From positions 29,279,565 through 29,343,564 of the forward strand of contig CM050451.1 in NCBI GenBank assembly GCA_027563935.2: a stretch of 64,000 nucleotides of DNA, in the 5' to 3' direction. The position numbers were made by a program, and so were the translations under genes. Shown one piece after another: positions 46,783 to 59,162 of this stretch. The DNA comes from Costus lasius. Lineage: Eukaryota; Streptophyta; Magnoliopsida; Zingiberales; Costaceae. The notes beneath the pieces were generated by a model. That model was not told the origin of the DNA. It saw only the letters and a list, made by a program, of their open reading frames with translations, and did no database searches. How positions within the stretch are numbered: the first letter of the stretch is position 1; each line of letters begins with the position of its first letter.

Positions 46783-48186
46783 TGTTGTGATCCGCAAGTG
46801 CACAGATACTCGAAGTAATAAAGAAAGTATCGATTCCGCAGGGACCTACGTTGTCGAATACTAAATAGTTGATTTCTTACTATCTAGGCAAATCGAGATC
46901 GTGAGAATAGCAATCGGAAACTAAAAACGGGATTATCAGAGAGAAAAGCTGGGACTAGGGTTTCGTTCACTTAAACTTTTATGACTCGATATGAATAAGG
47001 ATTTCGTTATTCAATTTCATCATGAAGAAGATATTATCAAACAATGAACTCAAGGATCACTTTCGTGCATCCGAGTTATAGGAATCTCTAGTGGAGTCTC
47101 AAGGATCACTTTCGTGCATCCGAGTTTCGCAACTAGTTTTGCTCAAGGATCTCCAACATTCCGATCCTTGCTTTCACACAAGATCTCCACGTTTGACAAA
47201 TAGACTCGATCTATAGATTCATATTATAATCATGGCAATTATTTTACTAGAAAAGATCAAGATGGATCTAACCTAAGGAAGGGATCCTAACATGCAATTC
47301 TAGGGTTCCAAATTCTCAAGCAATTACCTTTCAGTCTCAAGCGAAAATTCCAAGAACATAATTAGTAACATGAACTTATAGAGAGTCTAAGCACAAATAT
47401 CACATGAGTAAAATCATCATGCTAAGATTAAACTCAACGAAATATTGAAAAAAGAGTTATCTAGTCATTGGAAGTTAAGTAAATTACTCCCCCATGTCCC
47501 AAAAATAGTTTAAGCCATCATCATGAGGGAATTACAACAAATCATGGCTTCAGAGGATCAAAAATTGAAAGAAAAGAGAAGTTAGAAAATACAGCACGGC
47601 TGTGAAGAATTTCACAGCCGTAATTCTCAAAGGATCGTCGGTGAACAGTGCTGGCGACTCCTCTTTCTTTGATTTCTCTTCCGATCGATCTTCTTTCAGT
47701 CTGAAATTTCTAGTGTGTTGTCTCCTCCCTATGACGAAGCTTCAGTATAAAAATCGCGGCCGGAGATCATCTGGATTGAGCGTGGCGGCCAAAACCCTCG
47801 GCGGCGGCGTGGATCAGGATTTCTCCCTCGACGGTGCACGAAATTTAGGGCTTTTGGTCTCTCTGTAATCCTCCCGTCCAAAGCTCCCTTTTTGCTTCTT
47901 ACGGCTTTGAATATAAAGCCCTAGATCGCCCACAAGAATCTCCAAAAAGATCGGGCGTGAAGACTGACCTGGGAATCGCATTCAAACACCGAAATACGGC
48001 AGTGTAATATCTTACGGCACTGCCTAAAATAGTGCATTTTTGCCTGAAAAACATGAAAAACCAAAATAGAAGTAGACTTTGCAATATTTGATGGATTCAG
48101 CATAAAAATAAGTAAAAAGTTCCTCAATTTAGCATGAAAATGTATCTAAAATGATGCAAAATATACTACATATTTCGGTGTCATCA
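46783..48186 (-). repeat. G2 5' LTR, 1404 bp with internal deletion
   Basis: Nearly identical to the 3' LTR but lacks 499 bp, corresponding to about 39571-40070. The missing part is most of the palindrome array and the sequence towards U3. The junction reads GGCACTGCCTAAAAT at about 48016-48030; GCC is present at both ends of the deleted segment. Confidence 0.9.
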
Positions 48187-48191
48187 GACCC

Positions 48192-49248
48192 CAAGGTGTA
48201 CTAATTCCTCCTTAGCGTGAACATCAAAGAGGGGCAAGAGCAAGGTGATCATTGGAGAAAGCTTCTTCCTTCAAGGCCGCAAGCATCATCCTTCTTCCTC
48301 CTCTTGGCGCAAGTAAGGCATGGCTTGGTGGCATCTTCTTCCTCTTCCTATCTTGGTGCTTCCACTCCCTAGAGGTTGGCGCAAGTGATCAAGAGGCACT
48401 CCCTTAGCATAGATCTTCTTCCCGAGGCTAGCACTGGGCATAGAAGAAGAGGACTCGAGGATCAGTTGTGTGTGAGACTACAGAGGGCGAACACTTGGGT
48501 GTCTACATCGCATCTTCTTAATTGGTTCTAAGGTATCATCTCTTATTCACCGTGTCAACTCCCTCGCATGACATGATCTTATGGGTTTTTGGCACCGGCC
48601 TATTTCGAGGATTGCTTCCGCCATATGTATGTAATAAAATTTTAAAATTCTCGAGGTTTCCCAACAACTACTTATGATGATCTTGGCCGATCATCACTAC
48701 TATCATCATATGAAACCTAACGAGTCACATATGGACACTTTAATGATGCTATTTGATCAGATAGTCTTAGATTGAATTGTGTTAATAGTTCGTATGGGGC
48801 TAGATGGATCTAGATCAAGCCTAGATTATGTATATATAAATGAACGATTCATATTTAATGATCTAACATAAAGATAGGGCTAGGCATCTATCCATGATGG
48901 CTTGGATCATATCATTGCACTTTAGGCCCAGTTAGGCAAGATGGAAGGTATTTGATATGTTTATCATGCATTTACAAGTAATTATCAATGTAGGGATTTC
49001 ATCCCAGACCAATTACTTGCTGCATGTGCCTAATTATAATTAAGCAGATAAATTAGAGATGTGAGATTTCAATCCTCTACCTTTTACCTGCTTGCTTTGG
49101 TGTCTACAAGCCAAGCACCAAGTACAAGTCATTTGGCTTGGTTGATGGCTAAATAAGTAGGGAAAAGGAGGCGCTCTAGGATGTGGACACATGGCGAGTT
49201 TCTAGCCTTATGATTGTATCGTTGTATATTATAAATAGAGTGACACAA
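48192..49248. other. Non-coding segment between G2 and G3, LTR-like in part
   Basis: No credible ORF. 48192-48670 ends with CTTCCGCCATATGTATG ... TTTCCCAACA, a style typical of copia LTR 3' ends, and may be the right part of an LTR whose left part is at 37573-38322. 48670-49248 is AT-rich and closes with TATTATAAATAG (about 49230), a TATA-like box, just before G3. I could not define element ends. Confidence 0.45.
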
Positions 49249-51112
49249 TGATGACGCCAAAAATTATAGTAAATTTTGTGCCATTTGATGGGTATTTTTG
49301 TGTCTTATTCATGCTCTTTTGCTTGTTTTTATGCTTTATTTATTAAATATTGCAGAATCTACACCTTTTCTGGTTTTTTATGATTTTCAGCTAAAAAGGC
49401 ACTATTTTGAGGTGTTTTCAAGCAAATTCAGATGCATAAATGAATTCCCACCCTCAAGAGAAGTTCACATGTCAAATTTCACATAAATTGGAACTTCAAA
49501 CCAAATTATAGCAGGGACATAATCTATATTATGGTACTGTGGTTTTACTAAACCTACAGATGAAACCATAGCACCACCGTAATCTAATTGTTCAGCCATA
49601 ATTTGGGTCGATTTTTGTACAGAAGGTTTGTCAAGAATTACGGCACTGCCGTAAACAATATCACAGGCCGTAATTTCAAGAGTTTTTTCACCCGAGAGAG
49701 TTGCAAGAATTACGGCACTGCCGTAATTAATATTATGGTGCCATAATTCTGAACGATTTCAATACCAAGAACTTATGCAGTTGTTACGGCACTGCCGTAA
49801 CGAATTACACGGCCGTAATTATAACCTGAACTTGCGATTTTTACGGACTGTTTGTAGTCTGATTCTTGCGCGAATGATTACGGATGATCCAGGTCATCAA
49901 TTGGAGATCCGTAAAAAGGGAAATACTCGTCAGATCGAGGTGAGGAGACATACACAAAATGCCCAAATTTTCATTGAAGTTCCAGAGAGAAATTGAGATT
50001 TTGGCCGTCGCCCTAGGTTTCATCGTTGCAAAATGTACAGTGCATCTACGGCTGTGATACTTGAGGGGAAGCTTCGCCTAGAGGAGGATAACATACCCCA
50101 GATGTTTCAGAGTGAAAGGAGATCGATCAGAGGAGAAATCAACAAAGAAATCATCGCCTGCACTGTTCATCGAGCAAATTATAGCTGTAATTTCCATTAC
50201 AGCCGTGGTGTGTTTAGTAATTTCTTCTTTCTTTTCAATTTTTGATCAATCTGAACCATGGATTATTGTAATTCTTCGACCATGCTAGCTTAGACATCCT
50301 ATGGGACATGTGGGAGTAAATCCCTTAATTTCTCAATGACTAGATGAATTTTTATTTATTTCTTCAGGATAATTTTACTGTGATAATTCTACTTATGTGA
50401 TTATTGCTCTTAATTCTCCATAGATTCATATTATCTGCATGTTTTAGAGTTTTTGTGATATGGACCGAAAGGTGACTTGCGAGAACTTGGAACCCTAGAA
50501 TTGAATGTTAGGAACTCATCATAAGAAATTAGGTTTGTTCTTATTTCTTGATTTTAGAAGTATATTGCCATGTTGATAATTTGAATTCAAGATTGAGTTA
50601 TTGAAATAAATATGATGATACTGTGAGAAATCAAGTATCGGATCGTTAGAGAACCGTAAGTAGAACCTATGAAAACTATAGTATGAAAGTATGTAGTTTT
50701 CACTTGAGATAATTGACTTAGGATTTGGATACACGAAAATGATCTTTGAGTTCTTTGTCAATGATTTAGTTATGTTTAACATTGAATAAATCCTACAGGA
50801 AACTGAAGATTAGTTCTTTGTAAATTATTTGCGCGAGAGCAAGATAATTTCTTTTTGAAGTAAATTATATCTTTATCATAATAAAATTAGATTGACGAAC
50901 ATCTATTTATATCTAGTCATGAAAATTAAGGTGGATGAAACCCTAGTCTCAGTCTCTCTCTCTGATATTTTCGTGTACTTTCGATAGTTTGCTTCATATT
51001 TTTGACTGCCTAGCTAGTGAGAAATTGATTATTCGGCATTTGACAAATGACGTCTCTGTGGTTTGATATCTTAATTATTACTTCGAGTATCCGTGCACTT
51101 GTGGACACAACA
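49249..51112 (+). repeat. G3 5' LTR, 1864 bp
   Basis: TGATGACGCCAAAAATTATAG to GTGGACACAACA. Palindrome TTACGGCACTGCCGTAA is perfect at 49638-49654, 49710-49726 and 49784-49800, spaced 72 and 74 bp. The leader hairpin lies at 50183-50204. Collinear with G1, G2 and G4 LTRs in the opposite orientation. Confidence 0.92.
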
Positions 51113-51118
51113 GGTTTT

Positions 51119-51136
51119 TGGCGCCGTTGCCGGGGA
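51119..51136 (+). other. G3 primer binding site, tRNA-Asp
   Basis: TGGCGCCGTTGCCGGGGA, full 18-nt match to the complement of the plant tRNA-Asp 3' end, six bases after the LTR. Confidence 0.9.
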
Positions 51137-51254
51137 CCTTGGTTTTTGTCAATATTAAAGATATTGAAAGTATTGCTAGAATAGGTCTTGTTTATTTTTT
51201 GTTTAGTTTATGTTTTTCTGCTTATTTTGAGCTTATTTCATCTATCTACTTTGC

Positions 51255-53774
51255 ATGCACAGGAATCTTAGATCAGGACCTTTAGTTCCTTTTGATCTTG
51301 AGATTAACAAAACTCTTAGACTACACAGGAAACTTAGATTTGAAGGAAGACAAGAAGAAGAAGTAGCCATGGCAAAAGGAAGATCACTTAGGGACTATGC
51401 AGTCCCTAATCCACAGGAGATACATTTTAGCATTGCTAGACCGGTTATAGAGGCTAACAATTTTGAAATCAAGCCTGCTTTCTTATCTATGATCCAGCAA
51501 AATCAGTTTGGAGGATCTCTACTTTAAGATCCTAATCAACACCTTGCTTTATTTCTTGAATTATGTGATACAATTAAGATTAATGGTGTTTCTAACGATG
51601 CACTAAAACTGATATTGTTTCCTTTTTCTCTTAGGGACCGAGAACGCTTTTTCTCTTAGGGACCGAGCACGCTCTTGGCTTCAAGCTCAACCTACCGGTA
51701 CCTTCACTACATGGGAACAATTATCAAATGCTTTCTTGATGAAGTACTTTCCAACCAGCAAGACCATCCAGTTGAGAAACCATATTACAGGCATTACATA
51801 GAAGGATGGGGAGTTTTTTAGCGAGGCATGGGAGCATTTTAATGATTTACAATAGAAGTGTCCTCACCATGGTCTTGAAAATTGGGTTTTAATTCACACT
51901 TTTTACAATGGATTACTTTACAATACCAGACTACCTGTTGATGCTGCTGCAGGCGGAGCTCTCGTGAGCAAAACCATTGAAGATGCTTTCAAGTTGCTAG
52001 AGGAGATGGTTTTGAATCATAACCAGTGGACTACTGAGAGAGGAGTGCTTTATCGACCTTCTCAGGGTAAGAATGAAAGTGATAATTGGTGCACCTTGGT
52101 AGAAAAGGTAGATTCTTTGTGCAACATATTTGATTATTTTCAAATGCAAACTGCTGTAGTTTCATCTTCTGTTGTGTGTGATATTTGTGCTAATAATGGT
52201 CATTATTCTGAAGAGTGTAAAGTCATTGCTAATCAGGGTACTGAACAAGTTAATGCTTTGGGGGGTTATAATCAAAGTAGAAACAATTACCCTTATTCTA
52301 ATACCTACAACCCTGGTTGGAGGAACTATCCGAACTTATCTTGGAAGAGTAACAATCATGTTGGTGGATAGAATGAAAGTAGAGGGTACCAGCAGAGACA
52401 ACAAAATCATACTCAACCTAAAAAATCTAGCTTTGAAGACATGTTTGAAAAATTCATGGGTGCCCAGATGAGACAAAATGAAGAGGTTACAGAGAGCCTT
52501 AAACAAATTAACTCTAGATTAGATCATGTTGTTGCTCACAATAAAATATTAGAGAACCATATAGCCCAACAAGCAAGCACATCTTACAGACCCCCAGGGA
52601 AATTGCCTGCTAAACATAAACCAAATCCTAGGGAGCACTGTAATGCTATCATTACTAGGAGTGGGAATCAATTGGATGAACCAAAGCGTAGATTAGATGA
52701 TAATGAAAAAGAGCCTGAGATTGAACATGATAATGAATTAGAAAAATTTCCTATGCATGAGCAGTCCCAAACTAGTTTTACACCTCATCAAGGTGATGAA
52801 CCTAAAGGTGATGATCCATGTCGGGTTGATATTTCTAAATCTAGTTCACCTACACCATATAGGCCACCTATATCATTTCCTGAGAGATTAGTGCAAGCAA
52901 AATTAGACAAACAATTTGGGAAATTTCTTCATGTCTTAAAAAAGCTTTACATTAATATTCCATTCACTGAAGCTTTATCTCAAATGCCCTCATATCCTAA
53001 ATTTTTTAAAGAAATTTTGTCAAATAAGAGAAAGATAGAGGACTATGGTACTGTGGCTTTAACTGAAGAATGTAGTCCTATTATCCAGAACAAATTGCCA
53101 CCGAAATTAAAGGATCCAGGTAGTTTCTCTATTCCTTGTTCTATTGGGAGTGTAGCTTTTAACCGAGCCTTATGTGATTTGGGTGCTAGTGTAAGCCTAA
53201 TGCCATTATCTATTTGTAGGAAATTTGACATGGGAGAGCTTAAACCAACCTCAATATCTTTGCAGCTCGCTGCTTCATCAGTAAAGTACTCAGATGGTAT
53301 CTTAGAAAAATGTTCTAGTTCAAATAGGTAAGTATTTCATACTGGCAGATTTTGTGGTTCTTGAAATGGAAGAAAGTTCCAAAAATCCAATCATCCTTGG
53401 TAGACCCTTTTTGGCCACAGCAGGAGCAGTCATAGATGTTAGGAAAGGAAAACTCACATTTGATATTTGTGAAAATATAATTGATTTTGATTTAACAGAT
53501 TCATTGAAAAAGGCATCACATTCAGGGTCATGTTGTAGTATTGATGTAATAGATGATATTGTTAGTGATATGCATAACTTATTTGATGAGCCCTCTAATG
53601 TTGATATTGACACTTTTTCTGAGTGTGTGAATAAAGGATTTCAGGAGAATGCTGATTCAAAAACTGAAAAGAGAAAGAAGAAGAGACAGAGAATAAGAGA
53701 AAGATTGAAATTAGTTAAGAAAGGAAAAAGGTTCTTGGGTAAAGTTGGACATTGTTTCTTGAATGAGCCTTATG
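51255..53774 (+). pseudogene. G3 gag-protease ORF, first part
   Basis: ATG 51255 (MHRNLRSGPLVPFD). Breaks: TAA near 51525, a 25-bp tandem duplication at 51622-51671, further stops around 51800-51850 and 52369, and a frameshift near 53330. Features: gag core up to EEMVLNHNQWTTERG, zinc knuckle CDICANNGHYSEEC at about 52177-52220, helix MFEKFMGAQMRQNEE (52441), KLYINIPF, KLPPKLKDPGSFSIPC, protease CDLGASVSLM at about 53172 and NPIILGRPFLATAGA. Copia-3 splits it after NEPY. The last codons resume at 60850 and end at TAA 60939-60941. Confidence 0.88.
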
Positions 53775-55455
53775 TGTTGGGGTATGCCCTTAAGGCTAAT
53801 GTTTGAGGCCTTGGGATTATATCAGTATCATGTATAAACTCTATGTTTATAAAGGCAATGGTTGTTATTCAGGTTGTTACATTATCTGCTGCAATGTGTA
53901 TACTTCTGAATAATGTCTCAATGATGTTCAGCTAGTCTGACATGCAGTGTAGTCCTTAGTCGAAATATCTTGGTGAACATGAGACAACCTTGATATGATT
54001 GAGACCAATATGTGTTCTAATCTTATAGGATGCTTTGAGCATGGAATAAGATGTAGACTCATGGGTACATTGGATGTACTGGACAGACCCTACATAGGAT
54101 GTTCAATTGCTTGTCACAATGTGAATAATCCTTGTATGCGTACAAGTGGCATATTTCCTTTGACTTGAGATCACTTGTGTTTCTAAATGATGACTGGCAT
54201 TGTTTTGAGGTAGTTCAATATCATTTGAAATATAATGGTTATAGATTATCTTGGATAATGAGCATGAGTCATGTTAGGGCACTAGTGATAGACATAGGAT
54301 TGCCATCTCCTTCATTGGAGTGTGATGTTCTAAAGGGGCCCCCTGGATGAGATGATTGAGAAAGTGTATGGCCATACCCAGATGACTATGTTCATCTGAT
54401 CTAATCATTCTCATCGTATTGGATTTATAGGCTTGACACACTTGTCCAATAAGAACATCCAGTGGCAAAGGAAACATGTATGCCTAGTGAGTTGAATTCA
54501 CACTTGTGCTGTGGTTTGGGTGTAGTCTTGGAAGACTCTTTCCTTTATATCGGGAGACAGTGATGTGTTGCTAGATACCCCTCACTGATCGTGATAACTT
54601 AGTTATCGTTACCGACGTTTAAAGGAAACCCTTAGGGTCGCACAATTTGATGATATGGCTTACTTAAGTCAGATCGTTTGGACTGAATTGTTTGGGTTCA
54701 GTTTAAAGGGATTTAATCTCTGATTGTAAGTGAGATCTGGTCTGATCATGTTTGATTGATTAGGGCTTGAGATCGGTAAGCTTCGATCGAGAGAATTGAT
54801 GCTAGATCGGTGAGATCAGGAGCATCAGTAGATGAACGGTTAGATCTGGAGCCTTAGGGTTTAATTGTGATCTAGACCAAATGCTTGGGTTAATTGGTCT
54901 TTGAACCAAACCAAAATGTACCGGCTCATCATATGAGCGCATGGTTCAATGGGAAGAGAAAAATGCGATGGTTCACAAGGAGTGAACGCATCACACGTTG
55001 AGGGGGTTTTTCTATTTTGGGAAACCATGTCTCCAAAACATGGTCACGCCTCACGTTCGCTCCTCTCACGCCTATTGTCGCCTCTTCCTCTCTATGCTCT
55101 CTCAACTCTCGGGTGTTGAAGGAGTTGACGACAAGGAGGTCTCGGCCAAGCAAGACATCTCTTCTTCCCTTCCATTCGATCAGGAGACTTGAAGGTCTTT
55201 GCTAGCACAAGGATCAACAAGGAGTAGGCGATCTTCTTCTTGTGTGCGCATCTTCTGGAGGAGATCCCTTTCGCTCTCTTCTTCCAAGGCACCATCCAAG
55301 CAATGGCGATGGTATGACTCTTATCAATGTATACAAGTTTTAATAGTTGATCATATGACATGCATGCAACCGATCATCTAGAAACCCTTATTTCCGCTGC
55401 CCAAAATTTTATATGCGCCACTTTAGGGTTTCGCCCCCTTTATAGGGGACTTTCA
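53775..55455 (+). repeat. copia-3 5' LTR
   Basis: TGTTGGGGTATGCCC to GGACTTTCA. A CCCCC...GGGG hairpin lies at 55434-55448 near its end. An open frame from 55360 runs out of this LTR into gag by chance. Confidence 0.95.
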
Positions 55456-58400
55456 ATTGGTGTCGCTTGCCTGATGCTTGCATCTATGACGCCAGAGCTG
55501 CAGCGTCAGCATGAGGATCTATCTGCTATACAAATTATAGCAAACCTCAAGCTGCTGTATGCTGCACAGGCTAGGACTGAACGCTACAATTTGACTAAGC
55601 TTTTCTTTCAGAGCAAACTGGCTGAAGGAAGTCCAGTGGGAGCTCACGTACTCAAGATGATTGGGTACAAGGAGGCTCTAGAGAAACTGGGACATACCAT
55701 CAATCAGGAGCTTGCTGTAGACATCATATTGCAGTCTCTCCCGACCTCTTTCGATCCGTTCATCATTAACTTTAATATGAACAAGATCGACTGTACACCG
55801 GCAGAGTTACTGAATATGCTCTTGACTACAGAGTTGACTCTAAAGGGAAAGCCTGTATCCTCAGTCTTAATGGTTCCTTCTAGGAACAAGAAGAAAGGGA
55901 AGAAGGGCAAAGCCCCTGTTAAGAGCTACAGCAAGGCTCTGAAACAAAAGGTTAAGCGGTCGAAGGAATACAGATGTTTCCATTGTGGCCAGCTAGGTCA
56001 CTGGAAAAAGGACTGTAAAGCGCTCCAAGGAGACAAGAAGGGAAGCAATCCTTTCGCTTCTGGCTCAGGTATTTTCGTGACTGAAGTCATGGTTTCTTCT
56101 TCTATATCATGGGTGTTGGACACTGCATGTGGAGTTCACATTTGTTCAAATGTATAGGAACTCAAGAGAAGAAGACAGGTGGGACAGCATGAGGTGGACC
56201 TACGAGTAGGAAACGGGGCACGGGTTGCTGCTGTTGCTGTAGGAGTTTATTACATCTCATTACCATCTGGGCTTGTATTGGAACTGGACAATTGTTACTT
56301 TGTACCAAGCATTACGAAAAATATTATCTCTATTCCTGCTCTTGTCAGGAAAGGGTTTTCCTTTAAATGCAATATTTCAAAGTGTGTTATTTCTTATGAT
56401 AATATTGTTTATGCTTTTGGCTCAATTAACAATGGGTTATTCATGTTGGACATGGAATGTTCTGTACAACAAATTGATAACAAGAAAGCCAAGTATGCTG
56501 ATGATAGCACATTGCTATGGCATAGTCGTTTAGGCCATATTAACAAGAAGCGCATTAAGCGGTTGCATGATAATGGACTGCTGGGATCATTCTCCTATGA
56601 GGAGCTTGATACATGCCAAGCTTGTTTAATGGGTAAAATGACGAAAGCTCCTTTTTCTAATAAAGGTCAAAGGGCTTCAGGTTTACTAGACCTCATTCAC
56701 AGCGATGTGTGTGGACCTTTCAGTAAACATGCCAGAGGTGGCTATCTATACTTCATTACCTTTACTGATGATTTTAGTAGATATGGTTATGTCTATTTGA
56801 TGAGACATAAAAGTGAATCTTTTGACAAGTTCAAAGAGTTCAAAAATGAAGTACAAAATCAGCTAGGCTGAAATATCAAGGCACTTCGTTCAGATCGAGG
56901 TGGAGAATACTTGAGTCGAGAGTTTACTGACTATCTGAAGGAGTGTGGGATTATCTCACAGCTCACTCCACCAGGAACACCGCAACGGAATGGTGTGTCC
57001 GAGAGGAGAAATAGAACCTTACTTGATATGGTTCGTTCTATGATGAGTCAGGCTACTCTGCCTTACTCCTTTTGGGGATTTGCACTGGAAACAGCTGCAA
57101 AGGTACTAAACCGAGTGCCATCCAAGGCAGTTTCAAAGACGCCATATGAGTTATGGTATGGGAAACAGCCAAGCTTGACGTTTATCAAGATCTGGGGTTG
57201 CGAGGCTTATGTCAAAAAGCTCGCCTCTGGGAAACTGGAGAGCAGATCTGACAAATGTGTCTTTGTCGGTTACCCTAAGGAAACTAAGGGTTATTATTTC
57301 TATGATCCCAAAGAGAACAAGGTGTTTGTTGCTCGGACGGCTATTTTTCTTGAGAAGGAATTTCTTCTGCAAGAGGCCAGTGGGAGAGAAATAAAGCTGG
57401 ATGAGAATCCAGAAGAAGGACAAAGTAGTCAAGCACAGTTGGATGAGCTTGAGCCAGTAGATCAGGTTACTGAACAACCTGAGGCTCAGATATCACGGGA
57501 ACCGCGTAGATCGGGAAGGATCCGTCGACAGCCTGAGCGCTATGACGGAGTCTACATCATTGATGATGAACCCCTCACTTATGCGGATGCGGTCAGTGGA
57601 CCGGAAGCAGCAAGATGGCTTGAAGCTATGCGAGCCGAAATGGACTCCATGTCAGATAACCAAGTCTGGGATTTGGTTGATCCGCCTCCGGGAGTAATCC
57701 CTATAGGCTGTAAATGGATCTTCAAAAAGAAGATTGACATGGATGGTAACGTGGTTACCTATAAAGGCAGGCTAGTTGCGAAAGGTTTCAAACAAATCTA
57801 CGGGATAGATTATGATGAAACTTTCTCTCCTGTAGCTATGTTTAAGTCTATTCGGATTATTCTCGCGATAGCAGCATATTATGATTATGAGATCTGGCAA
57901 ATGGACGTGAAGACCGCTTTCCTTAATGGAAAACTGGATGAGGATGTGTATATGACACAACCTGAAGGTTTCACTAATCCATCAGATCGTCATAAAATAT
58001 GCAAATTGAAGAAGTCCATTTATGGACTTAAGCAAGCATCAAGAAGCTGGAATATTCGTTTTGATGAATCAATCTGTGAATTTGATTTCATCAAGAATGA
58101 AGATGACCCGTGTGTATATAAGAGGTTTAGTGGGAGCGTGATTATTTTCCTAGTCCTCTACGTCGATGATATCTTAATCATTGGAAACGATATTCCTGAA
58201 CTAAATGCTGTCAAGGCATGGTTAAGAAAATGTTTCCAGATGAAAGATTTGGGAGAAGCAGCCTATGTATTAGGTGTGAAGATCTACAGAGATAGATCTA
58301 AGAGGCTTCTCGGGCTGTGCCAGGGTACTTACATCGATAAAGTCCTGGAGAGATTTCATTTAGAAAATTCTAAAAGAGGATATCTTCCAGTCAGACATGG

Positions 58401-59142
58401 TCTGAATCTTTCAAAGAGTCAGTGCCCACAAACACAGACTGAGAAAGATGAAATGGACAATACGCCTTATGCTTCGGCTATTGGGTCCATTATGTATGCG
58501 ATGTTGTGTACTCGCCCAGACGTCGCTTACGGGTTAAGCGTGACCAGTCGATTCCAAAGTAATCCAGGTAAGGCACCCTGGATTGCAGTCAAGAACATTT
58601 TGAAATATCTGCGGAAGACCAAAGATATGTTCTTGATATATGGAGGTCAGGAAGAACTCAGTATTGAAGGATATACTGACGCTTCGTTCTAGTCTGACCA
58701 GGATGATTTCCGATCGCAATCAGGCTATGTTTTTAGCTTGAATGGAGGTGCAGTGGTGTGGACAAGTTTCAAACAATCTATTGTTGCTGATTCCACAACA
58801 GAAGCCGAGTATGTTGCAGCCTCAGAAGCATCTAAGGAGGCAGTGTGGATTCGTAAGTTCGTTCAGGAACTTGGTGTTGTTCCTTCAAGTGCAGATCCAT
58901 TGGTTATCTTCTGTGATAACACTGGAGCAATAGCACAGGCAAAGGAACCACGGTCGCACCAGAAGTCCAAGCACATACAGAGACGGTTTCACTTGATCCG
59001 GGAGATCATTGATCGTGGCGAGATCAAAGTCTGCAAGGTTCATACAGATGACAATCTGGCTGACCCGCTTACAAAGCCTCTGGCGCAGCAGAAGCATGAG
59101 AAGCACTGTAATAATATGGGTTTGAGATTTCTCAACCATTAG
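55456..59142 (+). pseudogene. copia-3 gag-pol, N-terminally deleted with three nonsense codons
   Basis: After ATTGGT (start of the lost primer site) gag begins abruptly at VACLMLASMTP. One frame continues to TAG 59140-59142 with stops at 56155-56157 (TAG), 56869-56871 (TGA) and 58690-58692 (TAG). Siblings have CAG, CGA and CAG there. Zinc knuckle CFHCGQLGHWKKDC (about 55975), PR VLDTACG (about 56112), integrase HSDVCGPF and SDRGGEY, RT YVDDILI (58159-58179) and RNase H motifs remain readable. Confidence 0.93.
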
Positions 59143-59147
59143 ATTAA

Positions 59148-59162
59148 GTGCAAGTGGGAGAT
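59148..59162 (+). other. copia-3 polypurine tract
   Basis: GTGCAAGTGGGAGAT directly before the 3' LTR, identical to the other copies. Confidence 0.85.

Larger units (their letters stand above)
38328..48186 (-). mobile_element. G2, complete pol-less Athila-like element, 9859 bp
   Basis: Minus-strand element with TG...CA LTRs and perfect target duplication GACCC (38323-38327 and 48187-48191). Order from the 5' end: LTR (46783-48186), tRNA-Asp primer site, gag-PR, palindrome spacer, aORF, 3' non-coding region, hairpin, LTR (38328-40230). There is no RT, RNase H or integrase sequence. It must have moved with enzymes supplied in trans. The architecture recalls the TR-GAG class of non-autonomous plant elements, with PR and aORF added. 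Confidence 0.92.

Noticed and set aside
49620..49830. CRISPR-like array (17-nt repeats every 72-74 bp)
   Set aside because: Plant LTR context, repeats are degenerate palindromes, spacers resemble each other, and the same array recurs in several LTRs. No cas genes.
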